A stretch of DNA of 64,000 bases. Origin: Sphingobium sp. CCH11-B1 (lineage in GTDB: Bacteria; Pseudomonadota; Alphaproteobacteria; Sphingomonadales; Sphingomonadaceae). The notes under the pieces are model-generated. The model was not told where the DNA came from and searched no databases. It was given only the letters and a program-made list of their open reading frames with translations. The first letter of the stretch is position 1; the number at the start of each line of letters is the position of its first letter. The position numbers and the translations under genes are program-made. The stretch lies in assembly GCF_001556865.1 (NCBI RefSeq), contig NZ_LSJY01000184.1, forward strand, positions 1 through 64,000. Reading direction: 5' to 3'. Positions 30,558 to 40,018 of this stretch are shown here, piece after piece.

Positions 30558-32309
30558 TTACACCAGAGCCTTGGCTTCGTCCGACATCACCCCCGCGATC
30601 TGGTTGGGATCGAGCAGCATGTCGGTGTGCGCCGCGCCCGACGGGATCATGGGGAAGCAATTGGAAAGCTTGGCCACCCGGCAATCGACGATCACCGGCC
30701 CGTCTGTTTCCAGCATCTGGCGGATGCCGCTCTCCAATTCCTGCGGCCCTTCGATCCGGATGCCGGTCCAGCCATAGGCTTCGCCCAGCTTCACGAAATC
30801 GGGCAGGCTGTCGGAATAGCTGTTGGAATAGCGGCTTTCATAGGTCAGCTCCTGCCACTGGCGGACCATGCCCATATATTCATTGTTCAGGATGAAGATC
30901 TTGACCGGCAGGCGATACTGGCTGGCCGTTCCCATTTCCTGAATGTTCATCTGGATCGATGCGTCGCCCGCGATGCAGATGGCGGTGCTGTCGGGATTGC
31001 CCATCTGCGCTCCGATCGCTGCGGGAAAGCCATAGCCCATCGTGCCGAGCCCGCCGGAGGTCAGCCATTTATTCGGCGCCTCGAACCCGAAATGCTGGGC
31101 CGCCCACATCTGGTGCTGGCCGACTTCGGTGGTGATGATGACGTCCTTGCCGGTCGCCCGGCATGCCTTGTAGAGGTCGGTGATCGCGCGTTGCGGCATG
31201 ATCTCGACGCCATTTTCGGCATAGTCCAGGCTGCGCTTGGCGCGCCAGCCCGCGATCCGCGCCCACCATTCGCCAAGGTCGGCCTTTTGACGGCCTCGCT
31301 GCTTCCACAGCGCGATCATATCGTCCAGTGCGCTGCCGACATCGGCGACGATGGCGACCTCGACATCGACGATCTTGTTGATCGAGCTGCGGTCGATATC
31401 GACATGGATTTTCCGCGCGTGCGGCGCGAAGGCGTCCAGCCGCCCCGTGACCCGATCGTCGAAGCGCGCGCCGACGCACAGGATCAGGTCCGCCTGGTTC
31501 ATCGCCCAATTGGCCTCATAGGTGCCGTGCATCCCCAGCATCCCGAGCCACTGGTCGGACGATGCGGGGAAAGCGCCCAGGCCCATCAATGTGGACGTGA
31601 CCGGCGCGCCGGTCAGCGCCGCCAGTTCGCGCAGCAGCGCGCTGGCTTCCGGCCCCGAATTGATGACGCCGCCGCCGGTATAGAGGATCGGCCGTTCCGC
31701 CGCCGCCAGCATTTCCACCGCCGCGTCGATCGCCGCTGCGTCCGCCTTGGTCTGCGGGCGATAGCTCGCATGGACCTTCAGCTCCGGCCGGGCATAGGGC
31801 GCGGTCGCGATCTGGACATTCTTGGGAATGTCGATGACGACCGGGCCGGGGCGGCCGGTGGTGGCGATATGGAACGCCTCATGGACGACCTGCGCCAGTC
31901 TGGCCGGATCTTTGACCAGATAATTATGCTTGGTGCAGTGGCGCGTGATGCCGACCGTGTCGGCTTCCTGGAAGGCGTCGGTGCCGATCAGCTGCGTCGG
32001 CACCTGTCCGGTGATGACGATCATGGGGATCGAATCCATCAGCGCGTCGGTGATGCCGGTGACCGCGTTGGTCGCGCCGGGGCCGGAGGTGACGAGCACG
32101 ACGCCGGGCTTGCCGGTCGACCGCGCATAGCCCTCCGCCATGTGCGTCGCGCCCTGTTCGTGGCGGACGAGCACGTGCCGGATCGTGGGATGATTGAAGA
32201 GCGCGTCATAAATGGGCAGCACCGCGCCGCCCGGATAGCCGAACACGACTTCGACGCCCAGATCGACCAGGCATTCGACCAATATGTCCGCGCCGCTCTT
32301 TTCGGCCAC
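30558..32309 (-). CDS. ilvB: acetolactate synthase large (catalytic) subunit
   Basis: The 583-residue TPP enzyme condenses pyruvate to acetolactate or acetohydroxybutyrate. It has the N-terminal FGYPGGAVLPIYDALF and RHEQGATHMAEGYARSTG with the catalytic Glu. The central FAD-binding domain and the TPP motif GDASIQMNIQEMGTASQYRL are present. It starts with GTG at 32309 (GAAGGAG seven bases ahead) and heads the ilvB-orf-ilvN unit. Confidence 0.97.
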   Translation of the reverse strand: MAEKSGADILVECLVDLGVEVVFGYPGGAVLPIYDALFNHPTIRHVLVRHEQGATHMAEGYARSTGKPGVVLVTSGPGATNAVTGITDALMDSIPMIVITGQVPTQLIGTDAFQEADTVGITRHCTKHNYLVKDPARLAQVVHEAFHIATTGRPGPVVIDIPKNVQIATAPYARPELKVHASYRPQTKADAAAIDAAVEMLAAAERPILYTGGGVINSGPEASALLRELAALTGAPVTSTLMGLGAFPASSDQWLGMLGMHGTYEANWAMNQADLILCVGARFDDRVTGRLDAFAPHARKIHVDIDRSSINKIVDVEVAIVADVGSALDDMIALWKQRGRQKADLGEWWARIAGWRAKRSLDYAENGVEIMPQRAITDLYKACRATGKDVIITTEVGQHQMWAAQHFGFEAPNKWLTSGGLGTMGYGFPAAIGAQMGNPDSTAICIAGDASIQMNIQEMGTASQYRLPVKIFILNNEYMGMVRQWQELTYESRYSNSYSDSLPDFVKLGEAYGWTGIRIEGPQELESGIRQMLETDGPVIVDCRVAKLSNCFPMIPSGAAHTDMLLDPNQIAGVMSDEAKALV

Positions 32310-32376
32310 GTGGGAACTCCTTCACTGTTGCAGGGTGCGGCTTTGCGCCCCTGTGCCGCCAATGGCAAGGCGCCTG

Positions 32377-32460
32377 CCTCTAGTGGACATAAAATGGCTG
32401 GTCAACCACTATTGTTGTAATTTAATTACTAATTCATTGATTATTTCATTATCAATCTTT
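32377..32460 (-). promoter_or_regulatory. predicted ilvB promoter with AT-rich upstream element
   Basis: On the minus strand TTGACC (32405-32400) and TAGAGG (32382-32377) are spaced 17 bases. Just upstream, 32411-32460 holds only 8 G/C in 50 bases, although it is still coding (end of miaA). That fits an UP element for ilvB. The -10 match is weak. Confidence 0.45.
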
Positions 32461-33353
32461 CCAGCTTCGCGCGGCCACCCTGCGGGACTCTGGTTCGCGA
32501 ACCAGGTATATTGCCGCTTGGCATATTGGCGGGTGGCGATGCGGCCGCGTTCGATGCAGCTGTCCACATCGCTGTCTCCCTTGATGTACGCGGCGATCTC
32601 CGGCACGCCGATCGCGCGCATCACCGGCAGAGCGGGATCGAGGTTTCGGGCCAGCAACGCCTCGACCTCGGCAACCGCCCCCTGTTCGATCATCAGCGCG
32701 AAGCGGCGGTCGCATCTGTCGATCAGCCAATCGCGCGGTGGCAGCAGGATCATCGGGCTGAGGGTGATCCGGTTGCCGATTCCGCCTTCCTTGCGCGCCT
32801 GCCAGCTTTTGAGGGTCCGCCCGGTCGACCGCACCACCTCCAGCGCCCGCGCCACCCGCGTCGTGTCTGCGGGGGCGAGGCGAGCGGCGGCATCGGGGTC
32901 TTCGCGGGCCAGCGCCGCATGCGCCGCCGCCACCGGCATGGCGCGCACGGCCGCGCGGATGTCCGGGTCGATCTCAGGCACCGGGGCGATGCCGTCCAGC
33001 AGGGTGCGGATATAAAGGCCTGTGCCACCGACCAGCACAGGCACCTTGCCTTTGTGGTGCGCCGCCTCGATCTCCGCCTTCGCTTCGGCCGCCCAGCGCG
33101 CGGCGGTGCAGGCGTCCGCACCGTCGATATGGCCGAACAGGCGGTGCGGCACGCTGCCCATCTCTGCGGCCGAGGGGCGGGCAGAAAGAATGGCGAGATC
33201 GGCGTAAACCTGGCTGGCGTCAGCATTGATGACGACGCCACCGGTGCGCTTTGCAAGCTCTATGGCGAGCGCGCTCTTGCCGCTGGCGGTCGGCCCGGCA
33301 ATAAGCGCGACCCGTGGGCGGGATTCGCCGGGACTGGGTTCGGGAGTAAGCAT
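32409..33353 (-). CDS. miaA: tRNA dimethylallyltransferase
   Basis: The 314-residue enzyme adds a prenyl group to A37 of tRNAs reading UNN codons. It has the P-loop [38 protein letters not shown] and [19 protein letters not shown]. The ATG at 33353-33351 overlaps the serB ATG on the other strand (CATG). The last about 17 codons are extremely AT-rich (ATA, TTA, ATT), unlike the rest, and overlie the ilvB promoter area. Confidence 0.96.
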   Translation of the reverse strand: MLTPEPSPGESRPRVALIAGPTASGKSALAIELAKRTGGVVINADASQVYADLAILSARPSAAEMGSVPHRLFGHIDGADACTAARWAAEAKAEIEAAHHKGKVPVLVGGTGLYIRTLLDGIAPVPEIDPDIRAAVRAMPVAAAHAALAREDPDAAARLAPADTTRVARALEVVRSTGRTLKSWQARKEGGIGNRITLSPMILLPPRDWLIDRCDRRFALMIEQGAVAEVEALLARNLDPALPVMRAIGVPEIAAYIKGDSDVDSCIERGRIATRQYAKRQYTWFANQSPAGWPREAGKIDNEIINELVIKLQQ

Positions 33354-34230
33354 GTTCGTCGCGACCTTAGTGGCAAGTGGCTCCATGGGGCAGGGGGATA
33401 TTGCGCAGGCCACCGGCCGGCTCGCCACCGCCGGCTGCGCGCCCGTCGACGGCGTCTGGCTGGACGAGGGCAAGGCCGCCGACATCTTCTTCGCCATGGA
33501 CCCCGTCACCGCCCGCGCCGTGTTGACCGAGGTGGGCGACGCCATCGACGTCATCGTCCAGCCCGCCGCCATCCGCGAAAAGGCGCTCATCATCGCTGAC
33601 ATGGATTCGACCATGATCACCGTCGAGTGCATCGACGAGCTGGCCGACTATGCGGGCATCAAGCCGCAGATCGCGGAAATCACCGAGCGCGCGATGCGCG
33701 GAGAGCTGGACTTCGCCGGGGCGCTCAACGAACGGGTCGCGCTGCTGAAGGGGCTTCCCGACAGCGCCATCGACCAGTGTCGTGCCGAACGCGTCAGGAT
33801 CATGCCGGGCGCAAAGGCGCTGGTCCGCACGATGAAGGCGCGGGGCGCGCGCACGCTGCTGGTGTCGGGCGGCTTCACCCGCTTCACCGGTCCCGTGGCG
33901 GAAGAGATCGGCTTCGACGCCAATGTCGCCAATGTGCTGGAGATCGCAGATGGCGCATTGCTCGGCACTGTCGTCACGCCCATCGTGGACGCCGCACGCA
34001 AGCGGGCGGAGCTGGAGGCGGCGATCGACGGCGGCATCGATCGCGCGCTGACGCTGGCTGTGGGCGACGGCGCGAACGACATTCCGATGATCGAGGGAGC
34101 GGGCCTGGGCGTCGCCTATCATGCCAAGCCCAAGACACGCGCGGCCGCCGCGGCCGAGATCGTCCATGGCGACCTTTCCGCGCTGCTCTACGCGCAGGGG
34201 ATCGCGCGGCGGGACTGGGCCGCTGAATAG
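33352..34230 (+). CDS. serB: phosphoserine phosphatase
   Basis: The 292-residue HAD-family enzyme makes serine from phosphoserine. It has an N-terminal ACT-like region and the nucleophile motif [40 protein letters not shown] and [17 protein letters not shown] complete the HAD core. The start ATG at 33352 has GGGAG ahead and lies within the sequence CATG shared with miaA. A longer upstream frame to 33226 would read through miaA antisense and is not family-like. Confidence 0.96.
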   Translation: MFVATLVASGSMGQGDIAQATGRLATAGCAPVDGVWLDEGKAADIFFAMDPVTARAVLTEVGDAIDVIVQPAAIREKALIIADMDSTMITVECIDELADYAGIKPQIAEITERAMRGELDFAGALNERVALLKGLPDSAIDQCRAERVRIMPGAKALVRTMKARGARTLLVSGGFTRFTGPVAEEIGFDANVANVLEIADGALLGTVVTPIVDAARKRAELEAAIDGGIDRALTLAVGDGANDIPMIEGAGLGVAYHAKPKTRAAAAAEIVHGDLSALLYAQGIARRDWAAE

Positions 34231-34234
34231 GCGA

Positions 34235-34636
34235 TCAGCGCTTCTTGTTCGAACGCGCCTTTTTCGCCGCAGCCTTGCACGGCCAGGCCTTGCGCGTGGC
34301 GGCAAACACCTGAGACGAGGCGGAGTTGGCGGCCCGGTCCCTGGGATTTTTGCTCAGATAATCGACCGTGGTCTTGCGCAGGTCGGCGATGGTCACGTCC
34401 GCCGGGATGCAGCTTTTGAGGCCGTTCGCTTCCCGCGTCGTATTGAACGCATCGACCGCGCCGCTGATATAGCCGACGCATTCGTAGGACCGTTCGAAAT
34501 AATCCTTGCTGTCCTTGGGCGTCGAGCAGCTTTCGTACAGCGCGTCGCCGCTGTAGAAGCCGGCCTGCGCGGGCAATGGGAGGAAGGCCAGGCCCGTGAC
34601 CGCCGCGCCAATGCCCGCCACCGTCGAAATCTTCAT
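34235..34636 (-). CDS. Rap1a/Tai-domain protein, exported
   Basis: From ATG 34636 the 133-residue protein has a signal peptide (VAGIGAAVTGLAFLPLPAQA). The Rap1a/Tai core follows (FYSGDALYESC, CVGYISGAVDAFN, with paired Cys), as in immunity proteins to Tse-type amidases. Such domains also occur singly as general periplasmic proteins. No effector gene is next to it, so an immunity role is not supported here. It converges with serB and lies four bases after ruvX. Confidence 0.8.
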   Translation of the reverse strand: MKISTVAGIGAAVTGLAFLPLPAQAGFYSGDALYESCSTPKDSKDYFERSYECVGYISGAVDAFNTTREANGLKSCIPADVTIADLRKTTVDYLSKNPRDRAANSASSQVFAATRKAWPCKAAAKKARSNKKR

Positions 34637-34640
34637 GCTT

Positions 34641-35114
34641 TCACTCCATTCCCGCCACCAGGCCGTCGATCGCGCCCTGAAGGATGTAGCTCGCCGCCAG
34701 CTTGTCCACCAGTTCGTCCCGCCGTGCCCGGCTGGCATCCGCCTCCAGCAATGTGCGGGTCACCGCCTGCGTCGACCATCGCTCGTCCCACAGCAGGATG
34801 GGGCGGCCAAGGTCCGCGATATTGTGGGCGAAGGCGCGGCTCGCCTGCGCGCGTGGCGAACTGCTGCCATCCAGGTTCAGCGGCAGGCCGATGACGACGC
34901 CCCTGACCTGCTGCTGGTCGATGAAGGCGGCGAGGCCGATCTTGTCCTTGCCGAACTTGCCGCGCGTCACCGTGTAGGCGGGGCTGGCGATCGTCCATGC
35001 AGCGTCGCACAGGGCAAGGCCGATCGTCTTCGTCCCCACGTCCATGCCGATCAGCCGACCGCCCTGCGGCAGGGCGGCGCGAAAGGCGGCGCGATCCGTC
35101 GTCACCAAAGTCAT
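34641..35114 (-). CDS. ruvX: Holliday junction resolvase-like RuvX (YqgF)
   Basis: The 157-residue RNase-H-fold protein has [39 protein letters not shown] and [18 protein letters not shown], which carry the acidic catalytic positions of the YqgF family. The family is linked to rRNA maturation or Holliday junctions. ATG 35114 has AGGG ahead. A GTG at 35132 overlapping the upstream stop is the alternative. It is followed by a Rap1a-like gene. Confidence 0.92.
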   Translation of the reverse strand: MTLVTTDRAAFRAALPQGGRLIGMDVGTKTIGLALCDAAWTIASPAYTVTRGKFGKDKIGLAAFIDQQQVRGVVIGLPLNLDGSSSPRAQASRAFAHNIADLGRPILLWDERWSTQAVTRTLLEADASRARRDELVDKLAASYILQGAIDGLVAGME

Positions 35115-35128
35115 GGGCGCATGCCCTG

Positions 35129-36250
35129 TCACTTATGGAGGAACGCCGCCAATCTTTTCTGCGCGTCGTCCCGCACATCGCCCCAGAAAAGGGCATAGTC
35201 ATAGACGTGGTAATTGTTGCCGGGCAGGGTGAAGGGCCCCATGTCCACCGGCTCCCCGATCATCAGCACGCCGCTGGTGTCGCAACGGGCGGGAACCACG
35301 CCCTTCAGCAGCCTGGGCGGCTTGCCTTCCTCGCGCGCGTCGAGCGTCCCCTTGTTGGCGCTCGCCGGAGCCGATCCGTTGAACGCGCCGGTGATGGGAT
35401 TGGTACAGAGCATGTGCGTGCCCTTGCGCGGGCGGCCGGTATAGCCGGTCTTGCGCTCGAAACTTTCCACCACGGCGGACGGATCGGCCGGCTCGGCATA
35501 GCTTTGCCAGCTGACGATGCAATGCGCCTGATGCTGATCGGCGCAGGCGGGGAGGCCGAGCGCCGGCAGGTCCGCCTCGACCGACACCGGCCAGCCCACC
35601 GCATAGACCGCCGCCAGCCGGTCCGCCACCGGCTTGCCCGCCACCTGCTCGCGCAGCAACCGCAACAGATGGCTCGACCCCTGGCTGTGGCCTGCCAGTA
35701 TCAGCGGCCCGGTCGGATTGGCTTTCAGGAAGGCGGCGAAGGCCTGCGCCACATCGCGATAGGCGGCCGCCAGCGCTTCCTCGCCCGCGGGCTTGTCGGT
35801 CAGGAAGGCGCCGTAATTGGCCTGGCGATAGCGGGGGGCCCACACCGCGCCCGCGCCGTTGAAGGCGCTTGCCTGGCTCGCGACGAAGCGACGGGCGGTG
35901 GCGTCCGCATCCTTGTCGTCCAGTCTGGCGTTCCAGTGGGCGTCGCCGAAAGTGGTGATGTAGCTTGTGGGATGGATGAAGAAGATCGCGGCCTTGGGGT
36001 CGGTCACTTTCGCCGGGGCAACGCCCTCCGGGGTCCAGAGCGCGGGATTGTTCTTCACAATGTCGGGCCGGGCGATCCACATGCTGGCGTCGGCATAGGC
36101 GTCGGCGGGAAGCGGCTGAAGCTGCGAGAAGGGCTCACGCGGCACCATCACCAAGCGGATCAGCTGCATGCCCCAGACGCGGTAAACCAGCAGCGCGGCG
36201 ATCACCAGCACCACCAGCGTCGCTATGACATAAAGGAATTTCCGCGCCAC
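35129..36250 (-). CDS. DUF3089 alpha/beta-hydrolase-like protein
   Basis: The 373-residue protein has an N-terminal membrane segment ([20 protein letters not shown]) and an extracytoplasmic DUF3089 region ([20 protein letters not shown]). The nucleophile elbow is [14 protein letters not shown], and [19 protein letters not shown] stands near the end. It is predicted to be a membrane-anchored lipase/esterase-like hydrolase. I chose the GTG at 36250 because GGGAGAG lies seven bases ahead; TTG 36271 is the longer option. Confidence 0.85.
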   Translation of the reverse strand: MARKFLYVIATLVVLVIAALLVYRVWGMQLIRLVMVPREPFSQLQPLPADAYADASMWIARPDIVKNNPALWTPEGVAPAKVTDPKAAIFFIHPTSYITTFGDAHWNARLDDKDADATARRFVASQASAFNGAGAVWAPRYRQANYGAFLTDKPAGEEALAAAYRDVAQAFAAFLKANPTGPLILAGHSQGSSHLLRLLREQVAGKPVADRLAAVYAVGWPVSVEADLPALGLPACADQHQAHCIVSWQSYAEPADPSAVVESFERKTGYTGRPRKGTHMLCTNPITGAFNGSAPASANKGTLDAREEGKPPRLLKGVVPARCDTSGVLMIGEPVDMGPFTLPGNNYHVYDYALFWGDVRDDAQKRLAAFLHK

Positions 36251-36389
36251 CTTCCGCTCTCTCCCGGCCAAGCGGATGGACGGCCGATACGGTCCCCCAT
36301 CCTGCCTTCTGTCTGGCGCATGCGTTCAGCCCGCGCAAGGCCTACGAAAGCCGCTTGAAGCAACGGTGCGCGGATGGTAGCGGCGGCCC

Positions 36390-36677
36390 ATGTCGATAGA
36401 CCTTCAGACCGTAAAAAAGATCGCCAGCCTGTCGCGCATTTCCGTGACCGAGGCTGAGGCCGAGGCGATGGTGCCCGAACTCAACAACATCCTGGGCTGG
36501 GTGGAGCAGCTGGGCGAGGTGGACGTGAGCGGCGTGGAGCCGATGACCGCCGTCATCGCCAATCACCAAAGGCTGCGCGAAGACGTCGTGACGGACGGAA
36601 ATGTTCGCGACAAGGTGCTCGCGAACGCGCCGCAGGCGGAGCATGGCTTCTTCGCCGTGCCCAAGGTAATCGAATAG
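36390..36677 (+). CDS. gatC: Asp/Glu-tRNA amidotransferase subunit C
   Basis: The 95-residue GatC begins [20 protein letters not shown] and includes [19 protein letters not shown] and the conserved REDVVTDG end region. It stabilises GatA and joins it to GatB. It is the first gene of gatCAB, which forms Gln-tRNA(Gln) and Asn-tRNA(Asn) from misacylated tRNA. A REP-like repeat separates it from gatA. Confidence 0.95.
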   Translation: MSIDLQTVKKIASLSRISVTEAEAEAMVPELNNILGWVEQLGEVDVSGVEPMTAVIANHQRLREDVVTDGNVRDKVLANAPQAEHGFFAVPKVIE

Positions 36678-36684
36678 GGCGCTG

Positions 36685-36804
36685 CACCTGTCCGGGCTGA
36701 GCTTGTCGAAGCCTGGCCCCTCTAAGGAAAAGAGCAGCCTTTTGGATTGCCTGCCTGCGGCAGTCGCTCAGGACAGGTTTCGACAGGCTTAGGGCGAACG
36801 GAAG
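36685..36804. repeat. REP-like repeat pair between gatC and gatA
   Basis: CTGTCCGGGCTGAGCTTGTC (near 36688) and the reverse complement of the segment 36766-36801 (CAGGTTTCGACAGGCTTAGG) match with several changes. They form facing arms of a sphingomonad-type repeat in the 133-base gap inside the gat operon. Confidence 0.65.
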
Positions 36805-36810
36805 TTTTCT

Positions 36811-38295
36811 ATGACCAATCTCACTGATCTCACCGTAGCCGAAATTCGCGACGGCTTTCGTGCCGGCGACTTTTCGGCGTGCGAAGTGGCGGAGGCGTTC
36901 AACGCCAATGTCGCCGCTGCAAAGGCGCTCAACGCCTTCATCGTGGAAACGCCGGAAAAGGCGCTGGAGGCGGCCGACGCCGCCGATAGGGCGAAGGCTG
37001 CCGGCGATCCGCTCGGGCCCCTGGCCGGTGTGCCCATCGGCATGAAGGACCTGTTCTGCACGCAGGGCGTCCAGACCACGGCCGCTTCGCACATGCTGGA
37101 AGGTTTCACGCCAACCTATGAATCCACCGTGTCCTGCAAGCTGTGGGCTGCTGGCGCGGGCATGCTGGGCAAGCTCAATCTCGACCAGTTCGCCATGGGA
37201 TCGTCCAACGAGACCAGCTATTTCGGCAACGTCATATCGCCCTGGCGGCGTGGCGGCGGGGATAATGCGGCGCTGGCGCCGGGCGGGTCTTCGGGTGGTT
37301 CGTCGGCCGCCATCTCCGCGCGCCTCTGCCCGGCGGCAACCGGCACCGATACCGGCGGCTCCATCCGCCAGCCCGCCGCCTTCACCGGCATTTCGGGGAT
37401 CAAGCCGACCTATGGCCGCTGCTCGCGCTGGGGCATCGTTGCCTTCGCCTCGTCGCTCGACCAGGCAGGCCCGATGGCGCGGACGGTGCGCGACAACGCC
37501 ATCCTGCTGGAAGTGATGTCTGGCTTCGATCCCAAGGATTCGACGTCGCTCGACCTGCCCGTGCCGCAGTGGGAAGCGAATCTTTCCGCCGATCTCAAGG
37601 GCAAGACGGTAGGCATCCCGAAAGAATATCGTCCTGACGGCCTCAATCCGGAAATCTCCGCTTTGTGGGATCGCGGCATCGAATGGCTGAAGGACGCCGG
37701 CGCCAATGTGGTGGATGTGTCGCTGCCCCACACCAAATATGCGCTGCCGACCTATTATATCATCGCCCCCGCAGAGGCTTCGTCCAACCTCGCGCGCTAT
37801 GACGGCGTGCGCTATGGCCAGCGCGACCTGCCCGATGGGGCGGGATTGCAGGACATGTATGCCGCGACCCGTGCCGCCGGTTTCGGGCCGGAGGTCAAGC
37901 GCCGCATCATGATCGGCACCTATGTGCTGTCGGCGGGCTTTTACGATGCCTATTATACCCAGGCGCAGAAGGTGCGCGCGCTCATCGCCCGCGATTTCGA
38001 CCTGGCCTTCGAACAATGCGACCTGCTGCTGACGCCGACCGCGCCGAGCGCCTCCTTCGCGCTGGGCGAGAAACAGGCCGATCCGCTCGCCATGTATCTC
38101 AACGACGTCTTCACCGTGCCTGCCAGCCTTGCGGGCCTGCCGGCGATGGCGGTGCCTGGCGGGCTGGATTCGGCGGGCCTGCCGATCGGCCTCCAGGTCA
38201 TCGGCAAGGCGCTGGACGAACAGACGGTGCTGAACGCCGCCCAAGCAATCGAAGAACGCGCGGGCTTCGCGGCGCGGCCGGACAAGTGGTGGTAA
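36811..38295 (+). CDS. gatA: Asp/Glu-tRNA amidotransferase subunit A
   Basis: The 494-residue amidase subunit releases ammonia from glutamine for the GatB reaction. It has the amidase signature [20 protein letters not shown] with the Ser-cisSer-Lys triad: Lys in [10 protein letters not shown] and Ser residues in GSSGGSS and [13 protein letters not shown]. It is followed by gatB after one base. The length is normal. Confidence 0.97.
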   Translation: MTNLTDLTVAEIRDGFRAGDFSACEVAEAFNANVAAAKALNAFIVETPEKALEAADAADRAKAAGDPLGPLAGVPIGMKDLFCTQGVQTTAASHMLEGFTPTYESTVSCKLWAAGAGMLGKLNLDQFAMGSSNETSYFGNVISPWRRGGGDNAALAPGGSSGGSSAAISARLCPAATGTDTGGSIRQPAAFTGISGIKPTYGRCSRWGIVAFASSLDQAGPMARTVRDNAILLEVMSGFDPKDSTSLDLPVPQWEANLSADLKGKTVGIPKEYRPDGLNPEISALWDRGIEWLKDAGANVVDVSLPHTKYALPTYYIIAPAEASSNLARYDGVRYGQRDLPDGAGLQDMYAATRAAGFGPEVKRRIMIGTYVLSAGFYDAYYTQAQKVRALIARDFDLAFEQCDLLLTPTAPSASFALGEKQADPLAMYLNDVFTVPASLAGLPAMAVPGGLDSAGLPIGLQVIGKALDEQTVLNAAQAIEERAGFAARPDKWW

Positions 38296-38296
38296 T

Positions 38297-39802
38297 ATGA
38301 CTGAATCAACTTATCGCATCCAGGGCGCTACCGGCGAGTGGGAGGTCGTGATCGGCCTTGAGGTCCACGCGCAGGTTACGTCCAACGCAAAGCTTTTTTC
38401 CGGCGCGGCGACGGCGTTCGGCGCGGAACCGAACACGCAGGTCAGCCTGGTCGACGCGGCCATGCCCGGCATGCTGCCGGTCCCCAACCGCGAATGCATC
38501 CGTCAGGCGGTGCGCACCGGCATGGCGATCGACGCGCAGATCAACAAATGGTCGCGTTTCGACCGGAAGAATTATTTCTACGCCGACCTGCCGCAGGGAT
38601 ACCAGATCAGCCAGCTTTACCACCCGCTGGTGGGCGAGGGGCAGATCGACATCGTACTCGATGAAAAGAATCCCGACAGCAGCACCAAGACCATCGGCAT
38701 CGAGCGTATCCATGTCGAGCAGGACGCGGGCAAGCTGATGCACGACCAGCATCCCACGCGCTCCTATGTCGATCTCAACCGCTCGGGCGTGGCGCTGATG
38801 GAGATCGTGTCGAAGCCCGACATGCGCTCTCCCGCCGAGGCGGGAGCCTATCTGGCGAAGCTGCGTACGATCCTGCGTTATGTGGGGTCGTGCGACGGCA
38901 ATATGGACCAGGGGTCGATGCGCGCGGACGTGAACGTCTCCGTCCGCAAGCCCGGCGAGGCTTTCGGCACCCGGACCGAAACGAAGAACGTCAACTCCGT
39001 CCGCTTCGTAATGGCCGTGGTGGAGCATGAGGCGAACCGTCAGGTGGACGTGCTGGAGGCCGGGGGTACGGTCGTGCAGGAAACGCGCCTCTACGATCCC
39101 GACCGCAACGAAACCCGGTCCATGCGGTCCAAGGAAGACGCGCATGATTATCGCTACTTCCCGGACCCGGACCTGCTGCCGCTGGAACTGGACGACGCTT
39201 TCCTTGAGGAATGTCGTCAGTCGCTGCCCGAACTGCCGGACGCCAAGCGTCGCCGCTACGAGCAGGTGCTGGGCCTGTCCGCCTATAACGCCGCGACGCT
39301 GACCGCGGACGCGGACACCGCCCGCTGGTTCGAAGCACTGCTGGCCGAAGGCGCACGCATTCAGGGCAAGAGCGAGGGCGACGTCGCCAAGGCGTCGGCC
39401 AACTGGCTGCTGTCCGAACTTTACGGCGCGCTCAACCGGATCGGCAGGAGCCTGGAAGACAGTCCGGTCAGCCCCGAAGAAGGTGCGGAACTGCTGGCAC
39501 TGGTCGCAGACGGCACGATCAGTGGTACGATCGCCAAGCAGGTGTTCGAGATCATGCTTGAGACCGGCGACAAGCCCGGCAAGATCGTCGAGGAAAAGGG
39601 GCTGAAGCAGACCAGCGACACCGGCGCGATCGAGGCGGCCGTGGCCAAGGTGCTGGCCGACAATGCGGACAAGGTCGCCCAGTATAAGGGCGGGAAGGAA
39701 GCGCTGTTCGGCTTCTTCGTCGGCCAGACGATGAAGGCGATGCAGGGCAAGGCCAATCCGCAAGTCGTCAACGAACTGGTGAAGAAGGGGCTGTCGGCCT
39801 GA
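38297..39802 (+). CDS. gatB: Asp/Glu-tRNA amidotransferase subunit B
   Basis: The 501-residue subunit activates the Glu/Asp of the misacylated tRNA. It has [39 protein letters not shown] and [20 protein letters not shown]. The C-terminal YqeY-like tail domain includes [20 protein letters not shown]. It starts one base after gatA and ends just before a strong terminator. Confidence 0.97.
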   Translation: MTESTYRIQGATGEWEVVIGLEVHAQVTSNAKLFSGAATAFGAEPNTQVSLVDAAMPGMLPVPNRECIRQAVRTGMAIDAQINKWSRFDRKNYFYADLPQGYQISQLYHPLVGEGQIDIVLDEKNPDSSTKTIGIERIHVEQDAGKLMHDQHPTRSYVDLNRSGVALMEIVSKPDMRSPAEAGAYLAKLRTILRYVGSCDGNMDQGSMRADVNVSVRKPGEAFGTRTETKNVNSVRFVMAVVEHEANRQVDVLEAGGTVVQETRLYDPDRNETRSMRSKEDAHDYRYFPDPDLLPLELDDAFLEECRQSLPELPDAKRRRYEQVLGLSAYNAATLTADADTARWFEALLAEGARIQGKSEGDVAKASANWLLSELYGALNRIGRSLEDSPVSPEEGAELLALVADGTISGTIAKQVFEIMLETGDKPGKIVEEKGLKQTSDTGAIEAAVAKVLADNADKVAQYKGGKEALFGFFVGQTMKAMQGKANPQVVNELVKKGLSA

Positions 39803-39821
39803 TCCGACACTCTGATGAAGG

Positions 39822-39858
39822 AAAAAGGGGAGCGCTCGGCCGGAGCGCTCCCCTTTTT
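39822..39858 (+). terminator. intrinsic terminator of gatCAB
   Basis: AAAAAGGGGAGCGCTC and GAGCGCTCCCCTTTTT form a long perfect stem around a short GGCCG loop, with T5 at the end. It begins about 20 bases after the gatB stop. Confidence 0.92.
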
Positions 39859-39867
39859 CATGTCTGC

Positions 39868-39913
39868 CCGAAAAGGAAGAAGGGGCGCCGCCGACGCGGG
39901 TCGGCGACGCCCC
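39868..39913 (-). terminator. likely terminator of the autotransporter gene
   Basis: On the minus strand a 14-bp stem with one mismatch (arms at 39900-39913 and 39882-39895) is followed by TTCTTCCTTTT. It is about 100 bases past the stop of the gene ending at 40019. Confidence 0.75.
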
Positions 39914-40018
39914 TCTTTGATGCTGCGGCTCCCTTTAGGGGGAGGGGGTCGATGCCGCAGCGGGAACAGGCGGACCGGGAGGGTCTCGGGGTGTGGCTCG
40001 CCTGTCATGCCCTAGACG

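Noticed and set aside
32310..32400. Leader peptide for ilvB
   Set aside because: No short frame rich in Val, Ile or Leu codons is present downstream of the candidate promoter, unlike the leuA leader.
30456..32420. Long plus-strand frame opposite ilvB
   Set aside because: It mirrors the ilvB codons and shows no recognisable domain. It is an antisense shadow.
34235..34636. Type VI secretion immunity gene
   Set aside because: The Rap1a/Tai-like domain is present, but no amidase effector or secretion gene is adjacent. Such domains also occur alone.
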